Source of the DNA: an uncultured bacterium
GTDB taxonomy: Bacteria; Patescibacteriota; Saccharimonadia; Saccharimonadales; Saccharimonadaceae
DNA: 64,000 bases
Direction of reading: 5' to 3'
Assembly: GCA_938030735.1 (NCBI GenBank)
Contig: CALHIM010000007.1
Location: 79,356-143,355, forward strand
Part shown: positions 55,284 to 64,000 of the stretch, piece by piece
Position numbering within the stretch: position 1 is the stretch's first letter
Layout of the letters: each line of letters opens with the position of its first letter
Made by a program: the position numbers and the translations under genes
Notes under the pieces: generated by a model
What the model saw: the letters and a program-made list of their open reading frames with translations, nothing else
Told to the model about the DNA's origin: nothing
The model's database searches: none

Positions 55284-55958
55284 CTATCTGCCATAAACCA
55301 ATCGTGAGACATTCTGGTAGTAAACTTGCACCGCATGGTGAAAATTTTGAAGTTCTGTTCCTTTTAAATCAAAATAGTGTGGTCCAGCTTCAATTTTAAT
55401 TACTTGGTCTTTTCGAAGCTCGTATCTGGTTGTATTTTGGTGAACTTTTCGCTTGCCGTCAATCCATTCTTCATGATAAATCCAAGAATTATGGTCAAGC
55501 ACGAAAAATTCTCGCCGAATGCCGTTCGTTGTTGGCCCAAAAATTTGTGCGCCAACTTTACTTTCAAGATTAATTAACGCTCGCGAAATATCTTGCGGAT
55601 TTTTCTTAAATTTTGCAAAAAGATATTTATAATAGAGTTGATTACTCTCGTGTTTTTTTGAATTTTTCAAAAAAGATTTTCTAGTATATTTTAAGTGCGA
55701 AAGACGAATTTCTTCTTCGGCAATATTTCGAAATTGTAAAATTTGAGCGCTTTTTGCAAACATTTCACCAAAAATATCAATTTGATTATTTTTCAATATT
55801 GGCTGGAATGTGGGCTTTTTAACCTGTTGAATAGGTTTTAAGGGCATTTGTTTTGGCGTGTCATAAGCAATCTGGATTTTTGGTTTTTTGAAATCGGGCT
55901 CTTTCTGAGCTCCTGAAAAATATGGAATTTGGTATAAACTTTTGTCAGAATTGTTCAT
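55284..55958 (-). CDS. Unknown 224-aa protein
   Basis: Pro/Lys-rich N-terminus (~1-60) with no signal peptide, a basic helical middle ('HLKYTRKSFLKNSKKHESNQLYYKYLFAKFKKNPQDISRALINLESKVGAQIFG') and a beta-rich end ('REFFVLDHNSWIYHEEWIDGKRKVHQNTTRYELRKDQVIKIEAGPHYFDLKGTEL'). Cytosolic. The 'GxTxxGxRREFFxLDxxxWIYHEEW' stretch looks like a conserved core. No function assigned. Confidence 0.6.
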   Translation of the reverse strand: MNNSDKSLYQIPYFSGAQKEPDFKKPKIQIAYDTPKQMPLKPIQQVKKPTFQPILKNNQIDIFGEMFAKSAQILQFRNIAEEEIRLSHLKYTRKSFLKNSKKHESNQLYYKYLFAKFKKNPQDISRALINLESKVGAQIFGPTTNGIRREFFVLDHNSWIYHEEWIDGKRKVHQNTTRYELRKDQVIKIEAGPHYFDLKGTELQNFHHAVQVYYQNVSRLVYGR

Positions 55959-56021
55959 TTTTAAACCTTAAATATGATTAAATTGTATCATATTTTAATA
56001 TTTTTGTCAATATTTGGTAAA

Positions 56022-56804
56022 TTAAATTTTAAACAGTTTTTCGCAATTTTCGGTTGTGATTTTAGCAACTTCTTCGGCTGAAATTTGCCGTTTTTCTGCT
56101 AAATCTTCGATAATTAATTTTGAGAAAGCTGGCTGGTTTGGCTTGCCACGCTTACCTTTTGGTGCTAAAAATGGTGAATCTGTTTCGATTAATATTTTCG
56201 AAAGTGGAATGCTTGCAAACATTTCAAGATCTTCGGGCTTTTTTGTAAAAGTTGAAATTCCATTTACGCCAATAAATAAATCGCGCTTTAAAGCTTTGCT
56301 TAAATTATCTTTCGAATCTGTAAAAGAATGCAAAACTCCACGAATTTTACCGAATTTTGAAATTTCATCAAAAATCGGCCAAAAATCTTCGAAAGCATTT
56401 CGAACATGAAAACTTACGGGTAGATTTAGTTTTTGAGCAAGCTTGAGCTGGGCTTTTAGAATTTGTTTTTGCGCCTCGCGGTTGGAATTTTCATAAAAAT
56501 AATCAAGACCAATTTCACCAATGGCCACCACTTTTGGAGCTTTCGAAATCTGTTCAAGTTCATAAACTAACTCTTCTGGGTCGTATTTTTCGGCTTCATG
56601 TGGATGGACGCCAATAGCTGCGAAAAGTTTAAATTTGCTAGAATTTTCTTCAGCAAATTTAACGCCAATTTTAGAATTTTCAAGATTTTCGCCAATACAA
56701 ATTGCTTTCGATATTTTAGAATTTTGCATATTCTCAAAAACTTCTTCTTGCGGAATTGGAAAATTTACATCGTGAATGTGGCAATGTGAATCAATGATTT
56801 TCAT
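56022..56804 (-). CDS. tatD: TatD-family metal-dependent hydrolase/DNase
   Basis: 260 aa TIM barrel: 'IDSHCHIHD' (~3-11), 'GVHPHEAEKYD' (~70-80), 'IGEIGLDYFYEN' (~97-108), 'SFHVRNAFEDF' (~135-145), 'RGVLHSFTDS' and 'LIETDSPFLAPKGKRGKPN' (~214-232), all metal ligands present. AAGGACAAA before the ATG. Follows metG. Confidence 0.94.
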   Translation of the reverse strand: MKIIDSHCHIHDVNFPIPQEEVFENMQNSKISKAICIGENLENSKIGVKFAEENSSKFKLFAAIGVHPHEAEKYDPEELVYELEQISKAPKVVAIGEIGLDYFYENSNREAQKQILKAQLKLAQKLNLPVSFHVRNAFEDFWPIFDEISKFGKIRGVLHSFTDSKDNLSKALKRDLFIGVNGISTFTKKPEDLEMFASIPLSKILIETDSPFLAPKGKRGKPNQPAFSKLIIEDLAEKRQISAEEVAKITTENCEKLFKI

Positions 56805-56821
56805 TTTGTCCTTTCGAAAGT

Positions 56822-56848
56822 CGAAACCTCAGCATTAAAGCCGAGGTT
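56822..56848 (-). terminator. Hairpin between metG and tatD
   Basis: AACCTCGGC / GCTGAGGTT arms on the minus strand; no long T tract, so perhaps a partial stop. Confidence 0.45.
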
Positions 56849-56852
56849 CTGG

Positions 56853-58373
56853 TTATTTTTTAGCTTGATTATTTTGTGCAGCTGCGATTTTTGCGGCACG
56901 CGGGTCTTCGGTTTTAAGATACATTTTTGGGAAAAGTAAGCCAATTTCTTCGTCGCGAATTACGCCACTGCCAAAAATCGTTTGGAGTTTTTCGGCTGTA
57001 TCTGGCATAAACGGTTCAAGCATTTTGCTGATTTGCAATAAACCTGAAACGGAGTGTGCAAGAACTTCTGCTAGATGATTTTCTTCATCTTTATTCTCTT
57101 TTGCTTTTTTAGCAATTTCCCAAGGTTTTACACCTTCAATATATTGATTGTGGGCGCGAACCAATCCCCAGATTTCATCAATTGCTTTGTTGAATTCTAG
57201 AGATTTCATATATTCATTGTAAGTGTGGCGATCGTGTTCATCGCTAGGAATTTCACCAACCACGCCAGATTGATAACGTTTAACCATATTAGCTACGCGT
57301 GAAGCCAAATTACCGAGGTCGTTACCAAGTTCGTTGTTATAGGCATTTTCGAACTTCTCCCAGGTAAAATCTCCGTCATCTTGAGTTGCAACATGCCGTG
57401 AGAAATAATATCTAAAAGCATCTAGCCCGTAATTATCAATAATTTCGTTCGGATCAACCACGTTGCCGATCGATTTACTCATTTTCACACCGTTGCTTGA
57501 AATGTGTCCATGAACAAGCAGAGTTTTTGGTAAAGCCAGATCAAGCCCAAGCAGCATTGCTGGCCAGATTCCCGCATGAAAACGTAAAATATCTTTTCCA
57601 ATAACTTGCACATTTGCTGGCCAAAATTCTTGCCAACCTGCAACATCTGGATATCCGATCACAGTTAAATAGTTTGCAAGCGCATCAATCCAAACATACA
57701 TTACCTGCTCTGGATCACCAGGAACAGGTACACCCCAAGTTAAATTCTTTTTTGGCCGTGAAATCGAAACATCTTCAAGCCCACTTTTCAAAAAGTTTAA
57801 AAATTCTTTCTTGCGATATTCTGGCATGATTTTCATTCGGTCAGTCTCAATGGCTTCGATAATTTTTGGTGTAAATTCTGAAATTCGCAAGTAATAATTC
57901 TCTTCTGAAAGCCTTTCGAAAGGTTTTTGATGGTTTGGGCAAACGCCATGAAATTCAGTCACTTCTTTTTCAGTGTAAAAACTCTCACAACCTGTACAAT
58001 ACCATCCTTCATAAGTATTTTTATAAATATAGGGCTGAAGTTTCATCCAGATATACTGCGAAGCTCCAACGTGATGCGAATCTGTTGTTCGAATAAAATC
58101 TGTGTAAGTTGTCTTCATTTTGTCCATTAAATTTTTAAAATTCTGGACAGTTCCGTTAACGTATTCTTGTGGAGTTAAACCGTTTTCGGCGGCTTTTTCA
58201 GCAATTTTATTACCATGTTCGTCTGTTCCAACCTGAAAACGAACTTCATTTCCTTGCTGGCGCTGGTATCTCGCCCAAATATCGGCAATTAAGTAATCAA
58301 GAGCGTTTCCAATATGAGGCGCTCCATTTGCATAAGGAATCGCAGTTGTTATATAAAGTTTTTTCTTTGGCAT
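56853..58373 (-). CDS. metG: Methionyl-tRNA synthetase
   Basis: 506 aa class I synthetase: 'TTAIPYANGAPHIGNALDY' with the HIGH-like HIGN (~9-27), zinc-binding-type 'WYCTGCESFY...VCPNHQ' (~123-148), 'VHGHISSNGVKMSKSIGN' with KMSKS (~285-302), helical anticodon domain after ~350. No C-terminal EMAP/Trbp111 dimerisation domain. TATACT nine bases before ATG. Confidence 0.95.
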   Translation of the reverse strand: MPKKKLYITTAIPYANGAPHIGNALDYLIADIWARYQRQQGNEVRFQVGTDEHGNKIAEKAAENGLTPQEYVNGTVQNFKNLMDKMKTTYTDFIRTTDSHHVGASQYIWMKLQPYIYKNTYEGWYCTGCESFYTEKEVTEFHGVCPNHQKPFERLSEENYYLRISEFTPKIIEAIETDRMKIMPEYRKKEFLNFLKSGLEDVSISRPKKNLTWGVPVPGDPEQVMYVWIDALANYLTVIGYPDVAGWQEFWPANVQVIGKDILRFHAGIWPAMLLGLDLALPKTLLVHGHISSNGVKMSKSIGNVVDPNEIIDNYGLDAFRYYFSRHVATQDDGDFTWEKFENAYNNELGNDLGNLASRVANMVKRYQSGVVGEIPSDEHDRHTYNEYMKSLEFNKAIDEIWGLVRAHNQYIEGVKPWEIAKKAKENKDEENHLAEVLAHSVSGLLQISKMLEPFMPDTAEKLQTIFGSGVIRDEEIGLLFPKMYLKTEDPRAAKIAAAQNNQAKK

Positions 58374-58447
58374 ACTGCTTATAGTATAACATATTTTTCG
58401 AAAAAGAGAAAGTTGGAATCATTGTTAAGCTTATGAATAAAAATTAT

Positions 58448-59335
58448 TTATTTCAAATCAAGATAGTATCGAGTAATTTCAAGCCAGTTTTCGATAGTTA
58501 ATTCTTGTGCGCGTGCATCTGGCGAGACCTTGGCTTGTATAAGGATTTCAATTGTTTGTTCTTTACTCAATGCCAAATTTGCGCTTAATACTTTTAGGAT
58601 TTTTTTTCGTCGAGCGGTAAAACCAGCTTTAACTATACGGAAAAATTGTTTTTCTGATATTTTAGTATTATTTTGCTCATTAAAACACTCAAGCTTATTC
58701 TTTTCTAGAATTTTTAGAATTACTACTTGCGAATCAACTTTTGGTGGCGGCGTAAAAAGCTCTCGTGGTACGAATTGTCCAAGTTCGCAATCGGCATAAA
58801 TTTGTGATGCGATTGATAAAACACTTAAATCGCCAGATTTTGCACAAATTCTCTCGGCAACTTCTTTTTGTACTAAAAGTGCGGCAATACTTGGCTTATT
58901 CTCGCTAGTGAGTAATTTTTCAATAATTTTTGAAGTAATATAATACGGTACGTTCGCAGCAACTTTATAATTTTTTGGTAATTTCGAAAGATCGAAATCT
59001 AAAAAATCCGTATTTTTTACGGTTAAATTTTTCCCTGGGAATTGCGCTGGTAGTTTTTTTGCCAAATTTTCATCAAACTCGACTGAGAGAACTTCACCAT
59101 CTTTACCTGCGAATTTTAAAAGTGAAGAAGTTAAAGTTCCAAGCCCTGGGCCAATTTCAAGTACGAAATCACCATTTTTAATTTCAGCTTCTTCTGCTAT
59201 TCCATCTAGAACAACCCTGTCTCGCAACCAGTGCTGACCAAGTGATTTATTATTTTTTAAATTTGAATTTTCGCTATTTTTGGATTTTTTCGAAAACTTT
59301 TTACCAGATTTTTGATTAAATTTCAAATTTGCCAC
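58448..59335 (-). CDS. rsmA: 16S rRNA dimethyladenosine transferase RsmA (KsgA)
   Basis: The GTG at 59335 overlaps the stop of the upstream gene (TAGTG), a coupling seen repeatedly here; a TTG nine bases earlier is the alternative. ~295 aa: 'KSLGQHWLRD' (~27-36), SAM motif 'VLEIGPGLGTLTSSLL' (~57-72), 'VAANVPYYITSKIIEKLL' (NVPYY catalytic box) and the C-terminal RNA-binding domain. The Lys/Ser/Asn-rich N-terminus is an extension. Confidence 0.93.
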   Translation of the reverse strand: MANLKFNQKSGKKFSKKSKNSENSNLKNNKSLGQHWLRDRVVLDGIAEEAEIKNGDFVLEIGPGLGTLTSSLLKFAGKDGEVLSVEFDENLAKKLPAQFPGKNLTVKNTDFLDFDLSKLPKNYKVAANVPYYITSKIIEKLLTSENKPSIAALLVQKEVAERICAKSGDLSVLSIASQIYADCELGQFVPRELFTPPPKVDSQVVILKILEKNKLECFNEQNNTKISEKQFFRIVKAGFTARRKKILKVLSANLALSKEQTIEILIQAKVSPDARAQELTIENWLEITRYYLDLK

Positions 59336-60528
59336 TAATACCAACCCTTTGCTTTTTTATGGGCGTAAGCGTTTTGCCAGCTTCCATAGCGACCAAGTAC
59401 ATAAGAATTCATCCACTTAAGCTGCGTGATTGGGTTTGTTTGCCAGTCAGCTCCAGCTGAAGCCATTTTCGAACCAGGCAAAGCTTGCGGAATGCCATAA
59501 GCTCCACTTGATCTGTTTGTTGCATTAACTCGCCAGCCAGATTCTTGACCGATAATTGCATTTGCAGCTCCGTGGTCGCTTGAAGAAATTCCTGCCGCAC
59601 TTAGCCAGTCACTGTGCGAGCCAGCTGGTAAGTTTACTTTTGTACCAACAATCTCAACTTGTTTTTTAGCAGATTTAATTTCGGTCTCGTTAATTTTTTT
59701 GCGCGAAACTTCTTTACCATTTTGCATTTCAATCTCATAAGTTACGCTTTTCGAGCCTTTTTCTCCAGCTTCTTTTATTTCTTTATAGCTAGAATCTTTA
59801 TTCGCATCTTTAATTATTTCGGTTGAGAAAGCAATTTCTTCTTCGGTTGTAATTGTTTGCTTGCCGTTTCGCCAAATTCGAAAACTCAAACCATTCGAAA
59901 TCGTGGTTTTTTTATCAATTGAAATTCCATCATCTTTTGTGAGCGATATATTCTTTTCTTTTAAGAAATCTTCTACGGTTTTGCTTTGTGTTCGAAAACT
60001 TTCAGTCTTACCAAAAAGTTCAACCGAAATTTCTTTTGCTCGTGTAATTTTTAATGAGTTTGTTGTTCCATCTTCAAGAATGCTGCTGGATTGTTCGAAG
60101 GCAACTTTATCTTCATCATGAATTTTAATTCCAGATTTTTGAACAATCTGCCGTGGGGTTTGGGCAGCAGTCATTACTTTTATTTTCGAATCGCCATCTT
60201 CAATGATTACTGGTTTTGCACGATAAATATTTACACTATATTCCGTGCCTGTTAGTTCGCCGTCAAGGCTTGGTTCAACCGTATCTTCTTTCGAAAAACT
60301 AATTTTTTGCGCATTTAATGCTTCTCGAACAGTTTTTGCATTAGTTTTAAAAGAAAATCTTTGGCCATTTTCGAAAACAGTTAAAATTTTGTTTCCTTCA
60401 CCGCTAGCTTTGGCGGAATTTCGCCCAGCAATTGCAAAAATGTTTAATAAAAGTAAAAATCCAAGCGAGATAAATCCCGCAATTGTGATCTGTTTTTTAT
60501 AAAAATAAATTGGTTGTAAAACTCGCAT
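59335..60528 (-). CDS. RpfB-like membrane-anchored muralytic protein (DUF348-G5-transglycosylase)
   Basis: 397 aa. N-terminal TM (~12-33), two or three DUF348 repeats (~45-215, 'TNAKTVREALNAQKISFSKEDTVEPSLD', 'QTPRQIVQKSGIKIHDEDKV', 'QSKTVEDFLKEKNISLTKDDGI'), a G5 domain (~218-295) and a C-terminal lysozyme-like domain with catalytic Glu in 'AIIGQESGWRVNATNRSSGAYGIPQALPG' (~327-355). RpfB architecture is typical of Actinobacteria, the hosts of Saccharibacteria. Could remodel self or host wall. TAAAAT lies ten bases before ATG. Confidence 0.85.
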   Translation of the reverse strand: MRVLQPIYFYKKQITIAGFISLGFLLLLNIFAIAGRNSAKASGEGNKILTVFENGQRFSFKTNAKTVREALNAQKISFSKEDTVEPSLDGELTGTEYSVNIYRAKPVIIEDGDSKIKVMTAAQTPRQIVQKSGIKIHDEDKVAFEQSSSILEDGTTNSLKITRAKEISVELFGKTESFRTQSKTVEDFLKEKNISLTKDDGISIDKKTTISNGLSFRIWRNGKQTITTEEEIAFSTEIIKDANKDSSYKEIKEAGEKGSKSVTYEIEMQNGKEVSRKKINETEIKSAKKQVEIVGTKVNLPAGSHSDWLSAAGISSSDHGAANAIIGQESGWRVNATNRSSGAYGIPQALPGSKMASAGADWQTNPITQLKWMNSYVLGRYGSWQNAYAHKKAKGWY

Positions 60529-60571
60529 TATTAAATCTATTTTAGCAAATTAAATTCGAAAGGTCAAATTT

Positions 60572-62713
60572 TTAGAGCTTTTCAAGGCGCGCAAATTCAG
60601 CATTTAATTTGCGAATTTTGCCGTTTTCGAATTGAATCTCAATCGCCATTCCGTCAATTTCAAGCACTTTTCCCACACCGAAAGCTGGACTTTTTACGCG
60701 GTCACCAATTTGCAATCCTGCTTCGTCATAATAAAAATCATCAAAAGAAACTTCTTGGCTAAAATCATCTTCGTAATTATCTGAAAAATTATTCCATCCG
60801 CCAAAATCTTTTTTCGGTAATTCCAGTTCGGCATCTGTAATGAATCGGCTCGGGCTTGAATAATTCCTTTGTCCAAAAACCGCTCGCGATTCGGCGTAGC
60901 TTAAAATTAATTCTTCTCGTGCGCGTGTCATGCCCACATAGCAAAGGCGGCGTTCTTCTTCTAGGTCATCTTCTCCTGCATCAAAAACTCGGCTGTGTGG
61001 AAAGATGCCTTCTTCCATTCCGGCAAGAAACACGACTGGAAATTCCAAACCTTTTGCTGAGTGAAGTGTCATTAAGTTTACTTCGTCGCCACTTTGCGCA
61101 TCGCTTGAACTCATCAGTGCTGCATCCTCCAAAAAACTTGCTAAATCTGCGTAGTTTTTTGCTTCACTCACTAATGTGGAAAGATATTCACTGCGTTCGG
61201 TTGCTTCGTTTTCGGTTAGTTTTTCGTTTTTGCCATAATTTGTCCGCTCTAAAATTCGTTCGATAATTTCACTTGGGTTACTTGAATTTTCACTTAAAAT
61301 TTGACACTCTCTAAAAATTTCACCCAAATTTTCTAAAGATTTTCTCGCTCGTGATGCTAAAGTTGAAAGTTCGCTTGCTTGAAGTAGGCTTGAAATCAAA
61401 TCTAAACCGTTCGAACTTTGCCAGTCCAATAATTTCGAAAGACTCACCGCACCCAAACCGCGCGCCGGTACGTTCACAATTCGTTCAAAAGCTACACGGT
61501 CAAGTGGGTTATAAATCACTCGCAAATAAGCTAAAATATCTTTAATTTCCTTGCGGTCATAAAAACGTGTTCCGCCAAAAATTTTATACGGAATTTGAAA
61601 ACGAATCATCGCTTTTTCAAAATTATAACTTTGTGCATTTGTGCGATAAAGAATTGCAAAATCACTAAATTTTCGTGCGCAAACAGTTTTGAAACTAAAA
61701 ATCTGGCCTGCGATTTTTGCTGCTTCCTCGCTTTCATCTCGTGCACTTTGTACTAAAACTGGCTCACCTTTGCCGAGTTCGGTAAAGAGTTTTTTATCGG
61801 TTCGGTTGTGGTTTTTTGAAATCACATTGTGTGCGGCGTTCAAGATATTTTCAGTTGAGCGATAATTTTGTTCTAATTTTATCACTTTTGCACCTTTGTA
61901 ATCGCGTTCAAAATTTAAAATATTCGTAAAATCTGCCCCACGCCAAGAATAAATACTCTGCCAATCATCGCCGACCACGCAAATATTTTGATCAGTATTT
62001 ACAATCATTTTAATAATTGCATATTGCGCGGCGTTAGTATCTTGATACTCGTCAATCAAAATATGCTTAAATTTATTTTGCCAAAATTCACGAACTTCTT
62101 TATTTTGTTGAAGTAGTTTTACTGTTTCGAAAAGCAAATCATCAAAATCTAAAGCATTAGCTTTGTTTCGTTCTTCTTCATAACGCAAGAAAATTTCAGC
62201 CACTTTTTGTTCGAAACCCCAATTCGCACCGTTCGAGAATTCTTCGGCCGTCAAAAGCTGGTTTTTAGCATTCGAAATTGCGCTTGAAACACTTTGTGGC
62301 TTTAAGCTTTTTTCATCGATTTTTAGATCTTTCATTATTTTTTTAATTAAATTTCGGCGATCATCTTCATCATAAATTACAAAATTATTTGCAACGCCAA
62401 TCGCCTCGCCTTTGAGCCGCAAAATCTTCACGCAAATTCCGTGAAAAGTTCCCATCCAAGGCATAAAGAATCTGTCGTTTGCGTTTCGATCAAGTAGCTC
62501 GGCAAGTCGCTCACGCATTTCTCTTGCGGCTTTGTTGGTAAAAGTTACCGCCAAGATTTCCTCGCTCGCTACGCCGTGCGCAATTATATTCGCAATTCGG
62601 TGTGTTAAAGTTTTGGTTTTTCCGCTTCCTGCGCCAGCCAAAATTAACATCGGCCCGCTTAATGTCTCCACCGCCTCTTTTTGATTTTTATTTAATCCTG
62701 CCGTAATTTCCAT
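60572..62713 (-). CDS. pcrA: UvrD/PcrA-family DNA helicase
   Basis: 713 aa SF1A: 'ILAGAGSGKTKTLTHRI' (~22-38), 'VTFTNKAAREMRERL', 'LIDEYQDTNAAQY' (~218-230), 'VVGDDWQSIYSWRGA' (~247-261), 'LEQNYRST', 'VNLMTLHSAKGLEFPVVFLAG' (~554-574) and 'CYVGMTRARE'. The end holds the small Tudor-like PcrA tail ('IGDRVKSPAFGVGKVLEIDG'). TATAAT five bases before ATG. Confidence 0.94.
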   Translation of the reverse strand: MEITAGLNKNQKEAVETLSGPMLILAGAGSGKTKTLTHRIANIIAHGVASEEILAVTFTNKAAREMRERLAELLDRNANDRFFMPWMGTFHGICVKILRLKGEAIGVANNFVIYDEDDRRNLIKKIMKDLKIDEKSLKPQSVSSAISNAKNQLLTAEEFSNGANWGFEQKVAEIFLRYEEERNKANALDFDDLLFETVKLLQQNKEVREFWQNKFKHILIDEYQDTNAAQYAIIKMIVNTDQNICVVGDDWQSIYSWRGADFTNILNFERDYKGAKVIKLEQNYRSTENILNAAHNVISKNHNRTDKKLFTELGKGEPVLVQSARDESEEAAKIAGQIFSFKTVCARKFSDFAILYRTNAQSYNFEKAMIRFQIPYKIFGGTRFYDRKEIKDILAYLRVIYNPLDRVAFERIVNVPARGLGAVSLSKLLDWQSSNGLDLISSLLQASELSTLASRARKSLENLGEIFRECQILSENSSNPSEIIERILERTNYGKNEKLTENEATERSEYLSTLVSEAKNYADLASFLEDAALMSSSDAQSGDEVNLMTLHSAKGLEFPVVFLAGMEEGIFPHSRVFDAGEDDLEEERRLCYVGMTRAREELILSYAESRAVFGQRNYSSPSRFITDAELELPKKDFGGWNNFSDNYEDDFSQEVSFDDFYYDEAGLQIGDRVKSPAFGVGKVLEIDGMAIEIQFENGKIRKLNAEFARLEKL

Positions 62714-62778
62714 TTTTCGATTATAACAAATTTTCTTTTAAATTTCCATTTTTTTCGAAAATGTGCTAAAATATCTTT

Positions 62779-63267
62779 ATGAAAAATCACGCTTATTCTG
62801 ATAAAAATCTTGAAGAATTTTTGCAAAAACATTTTGGTGTTAATTTTGGAATTGAAGAAGTTATTTTGCGTAATCTTTCGGTTGGATATTCAGCCGAAGC
62901 TACAATTTTCAAAAGCAAAAAAGGTCGTGTTTATGCTTTTATTTCACTTGAAGCTCGTGCAACTTTGGGCGATATTCAATATATTCTTTCAAAAATGAAC
63001 TTAAAACCAGCTTATTTCTTTCCGCCAAGCGGTTTCGAAAACTATTTTTATGACCGTGCTAAGGTGCAATTCTTAGAAGTATTTCCGGGGCGTCACGATG
63101 TAAAAGATGAAGAGCTACGATATTATAAGAAACGCGTACTCTACAACCCCGCCCTTGTTGAAATTTCTGAAATTCGCGATGGTGAAATTCGCTGTTTTAA
63201 TGCTGATTCTATTGGTTCGTGGCGAACAGCTCAAAGGTATTCTTACAAAAAAATTTTAATGAAATAA
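62779..63267 (+). CDS. Unknown 162-aa soluble protein
   Basis: Alpha/beta protein without TM ('VILRNLSVGYSAEATIFKSKKGRVYAFISLEARATLGDIQYILSKMNLKPAYFFPPSG', ~28-85). TAAAAT at 62767-62772, six bases before ATG: leaderless layout. Divergent from pcrA, from which it is separated by ~65 bases. No family recognised. Confidence 0.6.
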   Translation: MKNHAYSDKNLEEFLQKHFGVNFGIEEVILRNLSVGYSAEATIFKSKKGRVYAFISLEARATLGDIQYILSKMNLKPAYFFPPSGFENYFYDRAKVQFLEVFPGRHDVKDEELRYYKKRVLYNPALVEISEIRDGEIRCFNADSIGSWRTAQRYSYKKILMK

Positions 63268-63406
63268 ATTAAAATTGTGGAAAACTAAAAAATCCTCAAA
63301 AAAATGCTTGCAAAATTATTATGCTTATGTTTTAATGGTTGCATACGGACAGACCGTAAATAAAAATAACAATAATAATCGTTCATTAGAAAGGTGGATT
63401 TTCAGT

Positions 63407-63877
63407 ATGAACTCAATTAATAAAAACAATAAAAAAGGTTTCACAATCATTGAAGTTGTGCTCGTGCTTGCCATTGCCGGACTTATCTTCTTGATGGTAT
63501 TCTTAGCACTACCTGCCCTACAACGAAGCCAACGAGATACGCAACGAAAGAATGATGCTTCACGATTGCGCGCAGCGGTAACTGACTACACTTCAAACAA
63601 CCGAGGAAAATTGCCTTGGGATGGAGCAGCTCTAAAGAGTGATTTCATTAGTAAATATATCACAACAAATGATACAACAACATTTAATGATCCTACAACA
63701 AACTCACAATATACAGTTGTCTCTGCTACTGGAGCCATAAATGCACCAACTGCACTTGGACAAATGAAGGTTTCTAACCAAGCTAAATGTGGCACAGACG
63801 GAGCTATTATAGCTGGTAGTGGAATTGCCGTTTCTGTTAAGACTGAAAATGGCGTTGCGAACTGCGTTGAAGGTTAG
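63407..63877 (+). CDS. Type IV pilin/pseudopilin-like protein
   Basis: 156 aa from ATG 63407 (AAAGGTGG upstream). Prepilin leader NKNNKKG|FTIIEVVLVLAIAGLIF with Glu at mature position 5, the hallmark of type IV prepilins cleaved by PilD. The hydrophobic helix is followed by 'ALPALQRSQRDTQRKNDASRLRAAV' and a globular end with two Cys (~133 and ~154) that could form the D-region disulfide. Major or minor status cannot be told. Pili of this kind mediate motility, host contact, DNA uptake, and are common phage receptors. Confidence 0.9.
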   Translation: MNSINKNNKKGFTIIEVVLVLAIAGLIFLMVFLALPALQRSQRDTQRKNDASRLRAAVTDYTSNNRGKLPWDGAALKSDFISKYITTNDTTTFNDPTTNSQYTVVSATGAINAPTALGQMKVSNQAKCGTDGAIIAGSGIAVSVKTENGVANCVEG

Positions 63878-63900
63878 TATTTAATCCATAAAACTTAATT

Positions 63901-63930
63901 AAATAACTCTCTTTGGGGAGTTATTTAATT
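63901..63930 (+). terminator. Terminator after pilin gene
   Basis: AAATAACTC / GAGTTATTT arms, then AATTTT. Confidence 0.75.
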
Positions 63931-63940
63931 TTGCGGAAGT

Positions 63941-64000
63941 CTATTCTATTCTATTCTATTCTATTCTATTCTATTCTATTCTATTCTATTCTATTCTATT
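63941..64000 (+). repeat. (CTATT)12 pentanucleotide microsatellite running off the window
   Basis: Sixty bases of perfect CTATT units up to the last base of the window. True copy number and downstream gene are not visible. Confidence 0.95.

Overview
The window reads as a chromosomal segment of a Patescibacteria/CPR bacterium, most probably Saccharibacteria (TM7). The basis is small, densely packed, AT-rich genes (roughly one third G+C by eye), a monoderm-type cell-division and peptidoglycan gene set, an FtsEX-CHAP hydrolase module, an RpfB-like muralytic protein, many small membrane proteins, and TGA used as an ordinary stop (so not a UGA=Gly lineage such as Absconditabacteria/Gracilibacteria). 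No rRNA or tRNA gene was found.

Layout: 1-3.2 kb, the end of a probable recO followed by two tandem surface-protein paralogues with a shared 5' cassette and xAPNTG sorting signals. 3.2-9.0 kb, glyS, a SpoU methyltransferase, a CYTH protein, then ftsE-ftsX and a secreted CHAP hydrolase. 9.2-16.7 kb, a lone ATPase, a CtpA-type protease, a response regulator, rpmA, a THUMP-type RNA methyltransferase, a DUF4868-like protein with a PIF1-like helicase, and a small membrane protein. 17.2-25.0 kb, a dcw cluster: rsmH, a 21-aa ORF, ftsL, ftsI, mraY, ftsW, murG, ftsQ. 32.4-41.3 kb, a DUF3048 protein, a degenerate NAD(P)HX-dehydratase relative, exonuclease III, smpB, and a two-component system beside a MacB-like ABC exporter. 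41.4-46.2 kb, a type III restriction-modification system whose mod gene carries a (GA)15 tract. 46.3-62.7 kb, housekeeping genes (pth, der, a MATE exporter, an rRNA pseudouridine synthase, a second two-component pair, tatD, metG, rsmA, an rpfB-like gene, pcrA/uvrD). 62.8-64 kb, a small unknown gene, a type IV pilin-like gene and a pentanucleotide repeat running off the edge.

The most striking part is 25.46-32.44 kb. It is a compact element with the gene order of a filamentous phage (Inoviridae-like): a small cytosolic protein in the gene V place, a Pf3-like coat protein without leader, two tiny membrane proteins, a secreted Cys-rich pIII-like adhesin with a C-terminal anchor, a pVI-like membrane protein, a Zot/pI ATPase, two unknown small proteins, and an HUH-type replication initiator. 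It ends in a hairpin-rich non-coding region of about 1 kb. Copies of a 15-24 nt sequence occur at both ends and internally, a frameshifted second copy of the first gene follows the last one, and there is no integrase and no secretin. Host-type genes contain the palindrome TTCGAA at several per kb; the element almost lacks it, which supports a foreign origin.

Many host genes have a TATAAT-like box only 5-9 nt before the start codon, so leaderless transcripts look common. The element's genes instead carry strong Shine-Dalgarno sequences.
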